Source of the DNA: Jhaorihella thermophila
Lineage (GTDB): Bacteria > Pseudomonadota > Alphaproteobacteria > Rhodobacterales > Rhodobacteraceae
Assembly (NCBI RefSeq): GCF_900108275.1
Contig: NZ_FNVD01000001.1
Span: forward strand, 310,001-374,000
DNA length: 64,000 nucleotides
Direction of reading: 5' to 3'
Shown: positions 1-9,631 of the stretch, piece after piece
Position numbering within the stretch: position 1 is the first letter of the stretch
How the letters are laid out: each line of letters starts with the position of its first letter
Made by a program: the position numbers and the translations under genes
Notes under the pieces: model-generated
The model's input: only the letters and a program-made list of their open reading frames with translations
What the model was told of the DNA's origin: nothing
Database searches by the model: none

Positions 1-98
1 GCCACCCGCCGCCCGGCCAGCGGCCGCCACTGCTTGGGCACGCCGCCGCCTGCGCGTGTTCCGCGTCCGGCGGCGACGATCACGGCGGCTGTGGTCAT
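1..98 (-). CDS. ispD: 2-C-methyl-D-erythritol 4-phosphate cytidylyltransferase, N-terminus (partial, probably bifunctional IspDF)
   Basis: Only the first 32 codons lie in the window; the gene continues beyond base 1. The leftward reading frame opens [20 protein letters not shown] and goes on to [10 protein letters not shown], the nucleotide-binding glycine-rich N-terminus of IspD, which couples CTP to MEP in the non-mevalonate isoprenoid pathway. An AGGAG Shine-Dalgarno sits just before the ATG at 98. In many alphaproteobacteria this protein is fused to IspF and lies divergent from dusB, as here; the fusion itself cannot be seen in this fragment. Confidence 0.85.
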   Translation of the reverse strand, partial: MTTAAVIVAAGRGTRAGGGVPKQWRPLAGRRV

Positions 99-284
99 TG
101 CGGGCTCCTGCGGCGAATGCGTCGGACCCGTCTTTATGCGGTGGCTGATCGCTAGGCAATGACCCGGGGGTATGTGCTGAAAAAACAGGCAAATGCCCGT
201 GCGATGCCTTCGGATTTCGCATTGATCGTTGTGTCCGGGCCGGTTTCCCCATAGCTATGGGGCGAATGCACAAGGATTGAGCAG

Positions 285-1268
285 TTGCCGCTGAACATTG
301 CCGACAAATCCGTGACCCCGCCCGTGATTCTGGCGCCCATGGCTGGAATCACCGACCGGCCGTTCCGCGACCTCGTTATGTCCTTTGGCGCGGGGCTGGT
401 GGTGAGCGAGATGATCGCCAGCCAGGAGATGATCCAGGCCAAGCCCGGCGTGCGGGAAAAGGCGGAGCTGGGCGCGGATGTGGAAAACACCGCCGTGCAG
501 ATCGCCGGCAAGGATGCACGCTGGATGGCCGAGGCCGCGCGGTTTCTCGAGGGTCGCGGCGCGGCGATCATCGACATCAACATGGGCTGCCCGGCCAAGA
601 AGGTGACGAACGGCTATTCCGGCTCGGCGCTGATGAAGACGCCGGACCACGCGCTGCGGCTGATCGAGGCGGTGGTGGGGGCGGTCAGCGTGCCGGTCAC
701 GCTCAAGACCCGGCTGGGCTGGGATGATGCGATGCGCAACGCCCCCCAGATCGCCCGGCGCGCCGAAGAAGCGGGCGTGCGCATGGTGACGATCCACGGC
801 CGCACGCGCTGCCAGTTCTACAAAGGGCGCGCCGACTGGGGCGCCGTGCGTGCGGTGAAAGAGTCCGTGTCGGTGCCGGTGGTGGTGAATGGCGACATCG
901 TGGATGCGGGTTCCGCGCGGCAGGCGCTGGCGCAGTCGGGCGCCGACGGGGTGATGATCGGGCGCGGGGCGCAGGGCCGGCCCTGGCTCTTGGCGCAGGT
1001 GGCGCATGAGTTATACGGCGCGCCGGCGATCGAGGTGCCCGAAGGCGACGACCTTATCGACATGGTTTCAGGTCATTACGAGGCGATGCTGAGGTTCTAT
1101 GGCGCCGATCTGGGGCTGCGCGTCGCGCGCAAGCATCTGGGCTGGTACATGGATCGTGCCGGCACCGGCGCGGGGCTGCGCCGGGCGGTGCTGACGGCGC
1201 GCGACCCGGCCGAGGTTCTGCGGCTCTTGCGCGACGCGCTTGTGCCGCAAAGGGAGCGGGCGGCGTGA
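285..1268 (+). CDS. dusB: tRNA-dihydrouridine synthase DusB (NifR3 family)
   Basis: A 327-residue FMN-dependent enzyme that reduces uridine to dihydrouridine in tRNA. The TIM-barrel N-terminus LAPMAGITDRPFRDL, the MGCPAKKV active-site segment with the catalytic cysteine, and the TIHGRTRCQFYKG and VVNGDIVD stretches are diagnostic of Dus enzymes. Translation probably starts at the TTG at 285, with AAGGA ten bases upstream; no ATG fits the family N-terminus. Its stop overlaps the ntrB start by four bases, the nifR3-ntrB-ntrC arrangement described in Rhodobacter capsulatus, so it is probably the first gene of the ntr operon. Confidence 0.93.
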   Translation: MPLNIADKSVTPPVILAPMAGITDRPFRDLVMSFGAGLVVSEMIASQEMIQAKPGVREKAELGADVENTAVQIAGKDARWMAEAARFLEGRGAAIIDINMGCPAKKVTNGYSGSALMKTPDHALRLIEAVVGAVSVPVTLKTRLGWDDAMRNAPQIARRAEEAGVRMVTIHGRTRCQFYKGRADWGAVRAVKESVSVPVVVNGDIVDAGSARQALAQSGADGVMIGRGAQGRPWLLAQVAHELYGAPAIEVPEGDDLIDMVSGHYEAMLRFYGADLGLRVARKHLGWYMDRAGTGAGLRRAVLTARDPAEVLRLLRDALVPQRERAA

Positions 1269-2347
1269 CCGGCAGCGACACGATCTGGGCCTCGCTGCCG
1301 GTACCGGCCTTCATCATCGACGCCGAGGACCGGGTGACGGAGGTCAACTCGGCCGCCGAGGGGTTCCTGAACGCCTCGCTGAAATCGGTGGCGGGCACGC
1401 CGATCTGGGATCTGCTGGCGATCGCGGTGCCGATCGAAGAGGCATTCGCCCGCGCCCGAGCCAACGGAACACCGCTTTTCGTCAATGACATCGACGTGGG
1501 GTCGGGCAATCGTGCGCCGCTGCAATGCGCGTTGCAGATCGCGCCCCTGGCGGGTCATCCGGGGGCGATGATCATGATCGTCAGCCCGCGCGAGCTGGCC
1601 GGCCGCATGACCCAGAGCCAATCGGTCAAGTCCGCCGCGCAGTCGGCGATCGGCATGGCCCAGATGCTGGCGCACGAGATCAAGAACCCGCTGGCGGGGA
1701 TCACCGGGGCGGCGCAGCTGCTGAGCATGAACCTTGCTCCGGAAGATCTTGAACTCACGGATCTTATCGTCGCCGAAAGCCGCCGTATCGTGAAGCTGCT
1801 GGAACAGGTGGAACAGTTCGGCAATCTCAGTGCGCCGGATTTCCGGCCCGTGAACATCCACGACGTTCTGGACCGCGCGCGGCGGTCAGCGCAGCTGGGC
1901 TTCGGCGCCCACATGGCCTTTGTCGAGGATTACGACCCCTCGCTGCCGCTCGCGTGGGGCGATCCCGACCAGCTGTTGCAGGTCGTGATGAACTTATTGA
2001 AGAACGCCTCGGAAGCTGCTGACAAGAAAGGCGGAACCATTCGCCTGCACACCTATTTCGAACATTCCTTCCGGCTTCGGCGCAGCGACGGGTCCGGTCA
2101 TTCCCTGCCGTTGCAGATCGAGATCATCGACGACGGCCCCGGCCTGCCCGAGCACATCCGCGACGACGTGTTCGACCCCTTCGTGTCGGGGCGCGAGAAC
2201 GGCACCGGGCTGGGGCTGGCGCTGGTGAGCAAGATCGTGTCGGACCATGACGGCTGGATCTCGGTGACCTCGGTGCCCGGTCACACCGTGTTCCGCCTGT
2301 CGCTGCCGCGCGTGCCGCGCGACCACAAGGACAAGGAGACCACCTGA
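1265..2347 (+). CDS. ntrB: Nitrogen regulation sensor histidine kinase NtrB
   Basis: A 360-residue cytosolic histidine kinase/phosphatase that phosphorylates NtrC under nitrogen limitation. No membrane segments are visible. An N-terminal PAS domain (about residues 8-110) precedes the H-box [16 protein letters not shown], an N-box near [13 protein letters not shown], and the G-boxes DDGPGLP and [10 protein letters not shown]. The GTG start at 1265 overlaps the dusB stop as GTGA, and the stop shares one base with the ntrC ATG (TGATG), indicating translational coupling. In this family PII protein controls the kinase/phosphatase balance; the PII gene is not in the window. Confidence 0.94.
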   Translation: MTGSDTIWASLPVPAFIIDAEDRVTEVNSAAEGFLNASLKSVAGTPIWDLLAIAVPIEEAFARARANGTPLFVNDIDVGSGNRAPLQCALQIAPLAGHPGAMIMIVSPRELAGRMTQSQSVKSAAQSAIGMAQMLAHEIKNPLAGITGAAQLLSMNLAPEDLELTDLIVAESRRIVKLLEQVEQFGNLSAPDFRPVNIHDVLDRARRSAQLGFGAHMAFVEDYDPSLPLAWGDPDQLLQVVMNLLKNASEAADKKGGTIRLHTYFEHSFRLRRSDGSGHSLPLQIEIIDDGPGLPEHIRDDVFDPFVSGRENGTGLGLALVSKIVSDHDGWISVTSVPGHTVFRLSLPRVPRDHKDKETT

Positions 2348-3711
2348 TGGACGGAACGGTTCTGGTTGCCGACGACGACCGCACGATCCGCACGGTGCTG
2401 ACCCAGGCGCTGACCCGGGCGGGCTGCAAGGTGCATGCGACCTCTTCGCTGACCACGCTGATGCGCTGGATCGGCGAGGGGCGGGGCGATGTGGTGATCT
2501 CGGACGTGGTGATGCCGGACGGGAACGGGCTGGAGATGCTGCCGAAGATCGCGCAGGACCGGCCCGGTCTGCCGGTGATCGTGATCTCGGCGCAGAACAC
2601 GATCATGACGGCGATCAAGGCGGCCGAGGCCGAGGCCTACGACTATCTGCCGAAACCGTTTGATCTGCCGGAGCTGATGAAACGCACCGCGCGTGCCTTG
2701 GAACAGCGGGGCCGGCGGGGGCGGGCGGCGCCGCGGGATGAAGCCGACGGTCCCGATGATCTGCCGCTGGTTGGGCGTACGCCGGTGATGCAGGGGCTCT
2801 ATCGCGTGGTGGCGAGGCTGATGAACGCGGATCTTCCGGTGACGATCACCGGCGAAAGCGGTTCCGGCAAGTCGTTGATCGCGCGGGCCATCCATGACTT
2901 TTCCGATCGCCGCACCCTGCCTTTCGTGACGGCGACCGAGGCGGACCTGAGCGATCTCGAGGGCCCGGCGCGCCTGCTGGCGCGGGTCAAGGGCGGGACG
3001 CTTCTGATCGACGAGGTCACCGATTTCGACGACGAGTCGCAGGCGCGGATCGTGCGGATGATGGAGGCGCCCGGCGACCACGTTCCGCGCTTCATGGCCA
3101 CCAGCCAGACCGACCCGGCCACGGCGATGGAGCAGGGGCGGCTGCGCAGGGATCTCTATTACCGGCTGGGCGGGGCCACGCTGCAGGTGCCGTCGCTGCG
3201 CGAACGGGTGGACGACATTCCGCTGCTGACGGAACATTTCCTGGCCCGCGCCGAACGCGAAGGCGCGCCAAGGCGCCGGCTGGGCAGGGAGGCGGCAGAG
3301 CTCTTTCGCACCTACAGCTGGCCCGGCAATGTCCGCCAGCTGGAAAACGCCGTGCGGCGGCTGAGCCTGACCAGCCGCGCCGAAGAGATTTCCCGCGCCG
3401 AGGTCGAGGCGATGCTGGGCAGCCAGCCCGAGGCCGCGCCGGTGCTGGGCGGCGGGTCCGAAACCCTCTCGGCCTCGGTCGCCCGCCATCTGCGGCGCTA
3501 TTTCGACCTGCATGGCAATGTTCTGCCACCTCCCGGCCTTTACCAGAGGATTTTGCGCGAAGTCGAAGCGCCGCTTATAGAAATCGCTCTTGAGGCTACC
3601 GGCGGCAATCAGGCGAAATGCGCCGATCTTCTGGGAATCAACCGCAATACCCTGCGCAAAAAGATCACCGATCTCGAAATTCAGGTGACACGCCGCCGAA
3701 AATTGATGTAA
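2347..3711 (+). CDS. ntrC: Nitrogen regulation response regulator NtrC (lacks GAFTGA loop)
   Basis: A 454-residue regulator with an N-terminal receiver (phosphoacceptor Asp53 in ISDVVMPDG), a central AAA+ domain with Walker A GESGSGKS at 169-176 and Walker B LLIDE at 219-223, and a C-terminal Fis-type helix-turn-helix ([19 protein letters not shown]). The segment between the Walker motifs (about 190-215) is shortened and has no GAFTGA loop, the part that touches sigma-54. Rhodobacter capsulatus NtrC is known to lack this loop and to activate the housekeeping sigma-70 polymerase; the same mode is inferred here. Coupled by one-base overlap to ntrB. Confidence 0.95.
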   Translation: MDGTVLVADDDRTIRTVLTQALTRAGCKVHATSSLTTLMRWIGEGRGDVVISDVVMPDGNGLEMLPKIAQDRPGLPVIVISAQNTIMTAIKAAEAEAYDYLPKPFDLPELMKRTARALEQRGRRGRAAPRDEADGPDDLPLVGRTPVMQGLYRVVARLMNADLPVTITGESGSGKSLIARAIHDFSDRRTLPFVTATEADLSDLEGPARLLARVKGGTLLIDEVTDFDDESQARIVRMMEAPGDHVPRFMATSQTDPATAMEQGRLRRDLYYRLGGATLQVPSLRERVDDIPLLTEHFLARAEREGAPRRRLGREAAELFRTYSWPGNVRQLENAVRRLSLTSRAEEISRAEVEAMLGSQPEAAPVLGGGSETLSASVARHLRRYFDLHGNVLPPPGLYQRILREVEAPLIEIALEATGGNQAKCADLLGINRNTLRKKITDLEIQVTRRRKLM

Positions 3712-3811
3712 AACTGCCACACAAAGCGTGGCGAGCCGGCGTCAGTCGGCGCAAAGACCACGAAATATGGCGGTTGGCCGTTTCGGCGGCACATCAGGAT
3801 GAGGGACGCAG

Positions 3812-6103
3812 GTGGCAACCCGGTCACAGCAAGGGCTATTCCCGGCTCTGAGCCAATGGCGCAGAACCCGGCGGATGCGAAACATCGGCACGCTGGGTCT
3901 GGTGATCCTGGGGCCGCTTCTGGCGCTTGCCACCTTCCTTGCCCTTGGCCCCTTCGACCTGCATGCCTCGGCTCCGGCGCTGCGGATCATTCTTCTGGCG
4001 GACCTGGTCTATGTTCTGGTGCTGGCGGCGCTGGTACTGGTGCAGGTGATGCGGCTGGTCGCGGCCCGCCGGGCGCGGTCGGCCGGATCTCGGCTGCATC
4101 TGCGGCTGATGGGCGTGTTCACGCTGCTGGCGCTGGCGCCCACGGTGATCGTCGCGGTCTTTGCGGGGTTGACCCTGAACATCGGGCTCGAGGGCTGGTT
4201 TTCGGAGCGCGTGCGCGATGCGCTGGGGGCTTCGGTGGCCGCCGCCGAGGCCTACGAGAAGGAGAAATACGACGGTCTGGTCGAGGACGCGACCGCGCTG
4301 GCACGGTTTCTCGACAGCGGGCGGCGGGCCGAATTCTTCATTTCGGATGCGGAACTGCGCGTGGTGCTAGCGCAGGGGCAGAGCCAGATCCAGCGCGGCC
4401 TGCGCGAGGCCTATATCATTGACGGCACCGGCGAGATCCGGGCCCGCGGCGAACGATCCTATCTTTTCGACTACGAGCGCCCGCCCCCCGATCAGTTGCA
4501 ACAGGCCCGGGACGAAGGGCTGGTCGTCATCAAGGATTGGGACAACAACGAATTCCGCGCGCTGGTGCGGCTGGATGCCTTTCTTGACCGTTATCTCTAT
4601 GTCAGCCGCGAAGTGGACGGCAGCATTTTGAGCCTGCTGGATGACACCAAGCAGACCGTGCAGCTCTATCACCAGCTCGAGAGGGAGCGCGGCCGGGTGC
4701 TGTTCGAGTTCGGGCTGCTCTATCTGGGCTTTGCGCTGATACTGGTGCTGGCGGCGCTGTGGCTGGCGATGTGGTTCGCCGAGCGGCTGTCGCGGCCGGT
4801 GGGGCAGCTGACCATGGCCGCGCAAAAGGTCGGCGGCGGCGATCTGGACGTGCAGATCCGCGAAGAGGACGGCGACGACGAGATCGCGATGCTGGGGCGC
4901 TATTTCAACCGGATGACGCGGCAGCTCAAGGCGCAGCGGCAGTCGCTGCTGGACACCACCCGGCAGATCGAACAGCGGCGGCGGCTGTTCGATTCGGTGC
5001 TGTCCTCGGTGACGTCGGGCGTGGTGGGGCTGGATGCCGAGGGGCGGGTGACCTTCGTCAACCGCTCGGCCGAGCGGTTGCTGGGCTGGTCCGGCGAGGA
5101 ACAGTCGCTGGCGCTGGGGGTGGCGGTGCCCGAGTTCGGGCCGCTGTTCGAGGCCCTGCGCGAAGGTCCGGGCGAAACCGTGCAGGGCGAGGTGCGCGTG
5201 TCGCGTCAGGGGCGGATGGAGATCCTTCTGGTGCGGATGAGCACCCGGCGCGAGGTGGACGGGCAGCTCGAAGGTTATGTGGTGGCCTTTGACGACGTGA
5301 CCGATCTGGTCAGCGCCCAGCGGATGGCGGCTTGGGGGGATGTGGCCCGCCGCATCGCGCACGAGATCAAGAACCCGCTCACCCCCATTCAGCTCAGCGC
5401 CGAGCGGATCCGGCGCAAGTTCGGCCCGCGCCTGGGCGACGATGCCGAAAAGCTGGAATCGATGACCGATGTCATCGTGCGGCAGACCAACGATTTGCGG
5501 CGGATCGTGGACGAGTTTTCCAAATTCGCCCGGATGCCCGAGCCGGACCGCCATGTCGAGGATCTGACCCGGCTGGTGCGCGACGCGGTGACATTGCAGC
5601 AAAGCGGCCAGCCCGAGGTCCGGATCGCCCCGGATCTGCCGGATCATCCGGTCATCGCCGAGGTGGACGCCACCATGGTCTCGCAGGCGCTGACCAATCT
5701 CATCAAGAACGCGGGCGAAGCGATCGAGAGCCTGCGGCAGAAGGGAGCGCCCGAGGGCTATTGCCCCGAGATACGGGTGGAGATGCGCGACGAGGGCGGT
5801 CAGTGCGAGATCCGGATCGCCGACAACGGGATCGGCCTGCCCGAAGACCGGGCGCGCCTGTTCGAACCCTATGTGACCACCCGTGACGAGGGCACCGGCC
5901 TGGGCCTGCCGATCGTCAAGAAGATCATCGAGGAACATGGCGGCAGCCTCTCGCTCGAGGATGCCCCGATATTCGACGGATGCACCCATGCAGGCGCGAT
6001 GGCGGTGATCCGTCTGCCGGTATCGTCGCGGCAGGAGACCGCCGAGCCCGGCGCCCCGACCGAGCAGCAGAAAGAACGATTGGTGAAAGCAGGTACGAGA
6101 TGA
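3812..6103 (+). CDS. ntrY: Nitrogen regulation membrane sensor kinase NtrY
   Basis: A 763-residue membrane histidine kinase. Three N-terminal hydrophobic segments (near residues 24-45, 60-80 and 95-125) are followed by an extracytoplasmic region, another membrane segment near 295-315, a HAMP linker (ERLSRPVGQLTMAAQKV), a PAS domain, the H-box [18 protein letters not shown], and G-boxes DNGIGLP and GTGLGLPIVKK. The GTG at 3812 is taken as start because it follows GAGGGACGCAG and gives the usual N-terminus. The stop overlaps the ntrX ATG as ATGA. NtrY/NtrX pairs respond to nitrogen and redox state in alphaproteobacteria; the signal here is not evident. Confidence 0.93.
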   Translation: MATRSQQGLFPALSQWRRTRRMRNIGTLGLVILGPLLALATFLALGPFDLHASAPALRIILLADLVYVLVLAALVLVQVMRLVAARRARSAGSRLHLRLMGVFTLLALAPTVIVAVFAGLTLNIGLEGWFSERVRDALGASVAAAEAYEKEKYDGLVEDATALARFLDSGRRAEFFISDAELRVVLAQGQSQIQRGLREAYIIDGTGEIRARGERSYLFDYERPPPDQLQQARDEGLVVIKDWDNNEFRALVRLDAFLDRYLYVSREVDGSILSLLDDTKQTVQLYHQLERERGRVLFEFGLLYLGFALILVLAALWLAMWFAERLSRPVGQLTMAAQKVGGGDLDVQIREEDGDDEIAMLGRYFNRMTRQLKAQRQSLLDTTRQIEQRRRLFDSVLSSVTSGVVGLDAEGRVTFVNRSAERLLGWSGEEQSLALGVAVPEFGPLFEALREGPGETVQGEVRVSRQGRMEILLVRMSTRREVDGQLEGYVVAFDDVTDLVSAQRMAAWGDVARRIAHEIKNPLTPIQLSAERIRRKFGPRLGDDAEKLESMTDVIVRQTNDLRRIVDEFSKFARMPEPDRHVEDLTRLVRDAVTLQQSGQPEVRIAPDLPDHPVIAEVDATMVSQALTNLIKNAGEAIESLRQKGAPEGYCPEIRVEMRDEGGQCEIRIADNGIGLPEDRARLFEPYVTTRDEGTGLGLPIVKKIIEEHGGSLSLEDAPIFDGCTHAGAMAVIRLPVSSRQETAEPGAPTEQQKERLVKAGTR

Positions 6104-7512
6104 GTGACATTCTGATTGTTGACGACGAACGCGACATCCGGGAACTGGTGTCGGACATCCTCGAGGACGAGGGCTATACGACCCGCCTGGCCGGCAATTC
6201 CGACGAATGCATGGCCCAGATCAATGCCGAACCGCCGGCGCTGCTGATCCTCGACATCTGGCTGAAGGACAGCAACATGGACGGGATCGACATCCTCAAG
6301 AAGGTGCGGCGCGACAATCCCGACATCCCCGTGGTGATCATCTCGGGCCACGGCAATATCGAGATCGCCGTGGCTGCGATCAAGCAGGGCGCCTATGACT
6401 TTATCGAGAAGCCGTTCAACATCGACCAGCTGTTGGTAGTGATCCGCCGCGCGATGGAAACCTCGCGCCTGCGGCGCGAGAACAGCGCGCTCAAACGGCG
6501 CGAGGTGACGACCTCCGAAATGATCGGGGAATCCGCGGCGTTCCGCGCGCTCGTGTCTCAGCTCGACAAGGTAACGAAATCCAACGGCCGGGTAATGCTG
6601 ACCGGGCCGGCCGGGTCGGGCAAGGAAATCGCCGCGCGCTATATCCACGCCAATTCCAATCGAGCCAATGCGCCCTTTGTCACCGTCAATTGCGCCACGA
6701 TCGAACCCGAGCGCATGGAAGAGGTGCTGTTCGGCCGCGAAACCGCCGACCGCGGCATCGAGTCGGGCCTGCTGGAAGAGGCGCATGGCGGCGTCATATT
6801 CTTTGACGAGGTCGCCGACATGCCGCTGGGCACCCAGTCCAAGATCCTGCGGGTTCTGGTCGAGCAGCAGTTCCAGCGCGTCGGCGGCACGGACAAGGTG
6901 CGGGTGGATCTGCGGGTGATCTCGGCCACCAACCGCGATCTTGAGGAAGAGATCAAGGCGGGGCGGTTCCGGCAGGAACTGTATCACCGGCTGAACGTGG
7001 TGCCGATCCGGGTGCCGTCGCTGGAGGAGCGGCGGGAGGACATTCCGGTTCTGGCGCGCCACTTCATCCGGCAGTTCCACGCCGATCAGGGCCTGCCGTT
7101 GCGCGAGCTGAGCGAAGAGGCAATGGCCCTTATGCAGACCATGCGCTGGCCGGGCAACGTGCGCCAGTTGCGCAACCTGATCGAGCGGGTCCTGATCCTG
7201 GGCGAGCCGGGCGGGCCGATCCAGGCGTCCGAACTGCCCAGCGACGAGGGGGCGGAGACGGATGGGGAACGTGTGGTTCTTTCGGGCAAGCTGGCCGCCC
7301 TGCCGCTGCGCGAGGCGCGCGAAGCGTTCGAGCGCGAGTATCTTCTGACGCAGATCAACCGGTTCGGCGGTAATATCAGCCGCACCGCGGCCTTTGTCGG
7401 CATGGAGCGCAGCGCCTTGCACCGCAAGCTGAAGTCGCTGGGCGTCGTCACCACCAACAAGGCCGGTGCGCGCGTGGCGCGGGTGAGCGAAGCGGTCGAG
7501 GCGGCCGAGTAG
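6100..7512 (+). CDS. ntrX: Nitrogen/redox response regulator NtrX (lacks GAFTGA loop)
   Basis: A 470-residue partner of NtrY: receiver with phosphoacceptor Asp52 (LLILDIW), AAA+ domain with GPAGSGKE at 169-176 and FFDEVADMPL near 235-244, the [13 protein letters not shown] segment, and a C-terminal Fis-type helix-turn-helix (NISRTAAFVGMERSALHRKLKS). The stretch after VLFGRETADRG where sigma-54 activators carry GAFTGA is replaced by an unrelated short sequence, as in other alphaproteobacterial NtrX proteins, so it probably acts without sigma-54. An in-frame extension upstream exists, but the ATG at 6100, overlapping the ntrY stop, gives the family start MSDILIVDDE. Confidence 0.95.
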   Translation: MSDILIVDDERDIRELVSDILEDEGYTTRLAGNSDECMAQINAEPPALLILDIWLKDSNMDGIDILKKVRRDNPDIPVVIISGHGNIEIAVAAIKQGAYDFIEKPFNIDQLLVVIRRAMETSRLRRENSALKRREVTTSEMIGESAAFRALVSQLDKVTKSNGRVMLTGPAGSGKEIAARYIHANSNRANAPFVTVNCATIEPERMEEVLFGRETADRGIESGLLEEAHGGVIFFDEVADMPLGTQSKILRVLVEQQFQRVGGTDKVRVDLRVISATNRDLEEEIKAGRFRQELYHRLNVVPIRVPSLEERREDIPVLARHFIRQFHADQGLPLRELSEEAMALMQTMRWPGNVRQLRNLIERVLILGEPGGPIQASELPSDEGAETDGERVVLSGKLAALPLREAREAFEREYLLTQINRFGGNISRTAAFVGMERSALHRKLKSLGVVTTNKAGARVARVSEAVEAAE

Positions 7513-7541
7513 GGTCCGGCGCAGGTTTTCGGGGCGATGTT

Positions 7542-7564
7542 CCGGATCGGCGGGGCCGATCCGG
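7542..7564. repeat. GGATYGGC-type hairpin of intergenic repeat copy 1
   Basis: A perfect 10-base inverted repeat (CCGGATCGGC, loop GGG, GCCGATCCGG) just past the ntrX stop. A similar hairpin (CGGATTGGC, loop GTA, GCCAATCCG) accompanies the repeat copy at 45701-45782 at the same relative position, which is why it is read as part of a composite element rather than as a chance palindrome. There is no T-run, so it is not a textbook intrinsic terminator. Confidence 0.6.
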
Positions 7565-7569
7565 CCGGG

Positions 7570-7623
7570 GCGAGGGGGCGCTGCCCCCTCGCGCTCCCCC
7601 GGAGTATTTCAGGCAAGATGAAG
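7570..7623 (+). repeat. Intergenic repeat copy 1 (type A tail)
   Basis: A perfect 10-base inverted repeat GCGAGGGGGC / GCCCCCTCGC with a three-base loop (7570-7592), then CCCCC and the conserved tail GGAGTATTTCAGGCAAGATG plus AAG. The 28 bases at 7596-7623 are identical to those at 12928-12955. It lies between the convergent ends of ntrX and the lipoprotein gene. Confidence 0.8.
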
Positions 7624-7667
7624 AAACGGGAGGGGGCCGACGGGGCGGATTGGCGCGATGCGGGCTG

Positions 7668-8156
7668 TCAGCCCTGGCTTGAGGCGGTCACGGGCGATAC
7701 GATCTGCCAGCTGCCGTCGTCGTGACGGATCACGCAGCTTTGCGGGGTCAGTTGCGGCAGCGTCGTGGTCGGCCGTTTGGGCACCGATGCCGCCACATTT
7801 GGCGAACAGCGCGGCAAGGTGACGGGCGCATAGCCCTTGCCGGCCATGCACATGTCCATCACGCGTGCGCGCAGTTCGCGGTTCACGTCCACCGTGTAGA
7901 TGCCGCCCTCGACCCAGTATCCGGGCGTGGTCCAGCAGTTGCCGGACGGGTCGCAAACCGTCCGACCGGGATAGTAGATCGGCGGTTCCTGCCGGATCTG
8001 GTTGGCGACCGGCGCCTTCTGGAGGGCCTCGACTTCGCAATCGGTGGTGTCGGTTTGTGCGCGGCCGACCGCGACGCCGGGTTTGTGATAGAAGGTGACG
8101 TCCGTGCAGCCGGCAAGTGCGAGCAGGGCAACGGCGGGGATTGCTGTCGTTTTCAT
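7668..8156 (-). CDS. Small cysteine-containing lipoprotein, unknown function
   Basis: The 162-residue product starts MKTTAIPAVALLALAGC, a lipoprotein signal with lipobox LAGC (Cys17), so it is expected to be membrane-anchored in the periplasm. The mature part has further cysteines (near residues 40, 68, 74, 103, 117 and 141) and the phrases CDPSGNCWTTPGYW and DMCMAGKGYAPVTLPRC; proteins of this type in Rhodobacteraceae are annotated only as hypothetical. It is convergent with ntrX and divergent from trkA. The even cysteine number suggests disulfides, which is inference. No function is proposed. Confidence 0.75.
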   Translation of the reverse strand: MKTTAIPAVALLALAGCTDVTFYHKPGVAVGRAQTDTTDCEVEALQKAPVANQIRQEPPIYYPGRTVCDPSGNCWTTPGYWVEGGIYTVDVNRELRARVMDMCMAGKGYAPVTLPRCSPNVAASVPKRPTTTLPQLTPQSCVIRHDDGSWQIVSPVTASSQG

Positions 8157-8252
8157 GGCCTCATGTTGCCTCGGCTTGCGGTGCAAGACAACGGAATTGA
8201 CCCGGCTCGGCCCTTCTGTCATTCCAGTTCGGGCACAAGGGAACCGAGAGCC

Positions 8253-9629
8253 ATGAAGGTCATCATTTGCGGCGCCGGCCAGGTCGGCGGCCAGATCGCC
8301 CGGCAGCTGTCCAGAGAGGACAATGACGTGACCATCGTCGACAAGGACGAGGACCTGATCCGCAGCGTGACCGACACGCTCGACGTGCAGGGGGTGGCGG
8401 GGTTCGCCAGCTATCCCGACGTGCTGCGGCGCGCGGGGGCCGAGGACGCGGACATGATCATCGCCGCCACCCATTCGGACGAGGTCAACATGGTCACCTG
8501 TCAGGTGGCCCATTCCATGTTCCGGATCCGGCGTAAAGTCGCCCGGCTGCGTGCGCAGGCCTATCTGAAGGCGATGCAGTCGGACCTCTACAAGGAGGAG
8601 CACCTGCCCATCGACGTGGTGATCAGCCCCGAGCGCGAGGTGGCGGCCGCCGCGATGCGCCGGCTGTCGGCGCCATCAGCCTTTGACACCGAATCCTTCA
8701 TGGGCGGGCGCGCCCAGCTGCTGGGGATCACCGTCGACGAGGATTGTCCGATTACGAACACGCCGCTGCGGCAGCTGACCGATCTGTTTTCGACGCTGCG
8801 CGCGATCGTGGTCGGTATCCGGCGCGAGGGTACGCTGTTTGCCCCCGAACCGGGCGACCAGCTGTTTGCGGGCGATGACTGTTATGTGTTCTGTCATGCG
8901 GACGACGTGAGGAGAACGCTGGAGATCTTCGGAAAAAAGGAAAAGAACCGGGATCGCGTGCTGATCGTCGGAGCCGGGAACGTCGGGCTTGACGTGGCGC
9001 GGCGGCTCGAGCAGTCCCCGGACCGGACGCGTGTCAAGGTGATCGAGGCCAAGCGTGCGCGGGCCGAACGGGCGGCCGAGCAGCTGGAACGAACGGTGGT
9101 GCTGCATGGCGACGGGCTGAGCAGCGAGTTGCTGACCGAGGCGGGCGTGGACCGGGTCGATGCGCTGCTGGCCGTGACCGACGACGACAAGACCAACATG
9201 CTGGTGGCCGTGCGCGCCAAGGCCGAGGGCTGCGCGCTTGCGATCGCGCTCATCAACGAACCTTCGCTGGTGCCGCTGGCGGGGCCCTTGGGGATCGACG
9301 CCTATATCAACCCGCGTGCAACCACGGTCAGTTCGATCCTGCGGCACGTCCGGCACGGCAAGGTGCGGCAGGTCTATGCGATCGGCGACAACGAGGCCGA
9401 GGTGATCGAGGCCGAGGTGATGGACACCTCGCCCATGGCCGGGCAGAGGCTGCGCGACATCGACTTTCCCGAAGGCGTTCTGGTCGGCGCGGTGCGCAAG
9501 GGGGAGGAGGTGTTGCGTCCGGTGGGCGAGTTGCGGATCGAGAAGGGCGACGTTCTGGCGATCTTTTCGCTGGCCGGCGACGTGCGCGAGGTCGAACGCC
9601 TGCTGCAAGTCTCGATCGACTATTTCTGA
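8253..9629 (+). CDS. trkA: Trk potassium uptake system NAD-binding regulatory subunit TrkA
   Basis: A 458-residue cytosolic gating subunit of the Trk potassium channel/transporter. It has two RCK units, each a Rossmann fold with a nucleotide-binding glycine motif (CGAGQVGGQIARQL at the start and VGAGNVGLDVARRL near residue 238) followed by a TrkA-C domain (FAPEPGDQLFAGDDCYVFC; LRIEKGDVLAIFSL). The ATG at 8253 gives the canonical MKVIICGAGQ start; the frame runs open farther upstream without support. It is two bases from trkH, so the pair is an operon. Confidence 0.95.
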   Translation: MKVIICGAGQVGGQIARQLSREDNDVTIVDKDEDLIRSVTDTLDVQGVAGFASYPDVLRRAGAEDADMIIAATHSDEVNMVTCQVAHSMFRIRRKVARLRAQAYLKAMQSDLYKEEHLPIDVVISPEREVAAAAMRRLSAPSAFDTESFMGGRAQLLGITVDEDCPITNTPLRQLTDLFSTLRAIVVGIRREGTLFAPEPGDQLFAGDDCYVFCHADDVRRTLEIFGKKEKNRDRVLIVGAGNVGLDVARRLEQSPDRTRVKVIEAKRARAERAAEQLERTVVLHGDGLSSELLTEAGVDRVDALLAVTDDDKTNMLVAVRAKAEGCALAIALINEPSLVPLAGPLGIDAYINPRATTVSSILRHVRHGKVRQVYAIGDNEAEVIEAEVMDTSPMAGQRLRDIDFPEGVLVGAVRKGEEVLRPVGELRIEKGDVLAIFSLAGDVREVERLLQVSIDYF

Positions 9630-9631
9630 CC

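Noticed and set aside
3092-3529. 145-codon Arg/Pro/Ala-rich open frame antisense to ntrC
   Set aside because: Low-complexity shadow without start signals; ntrC is certain here.
7513-7667. Reading the hairpins after ntrX as a classic intrinsic terminator
   Set aside because: Stems are strong but no T-run follows, and the same unit is repeated elsewhere; described as a repeat family instead.
7722-8252. Upstream in-frame extension of trkA
   Set aside because: It overlaps the lipoprotein gene antisense, and TrkA proteins begin at MKVIICGAGQ.
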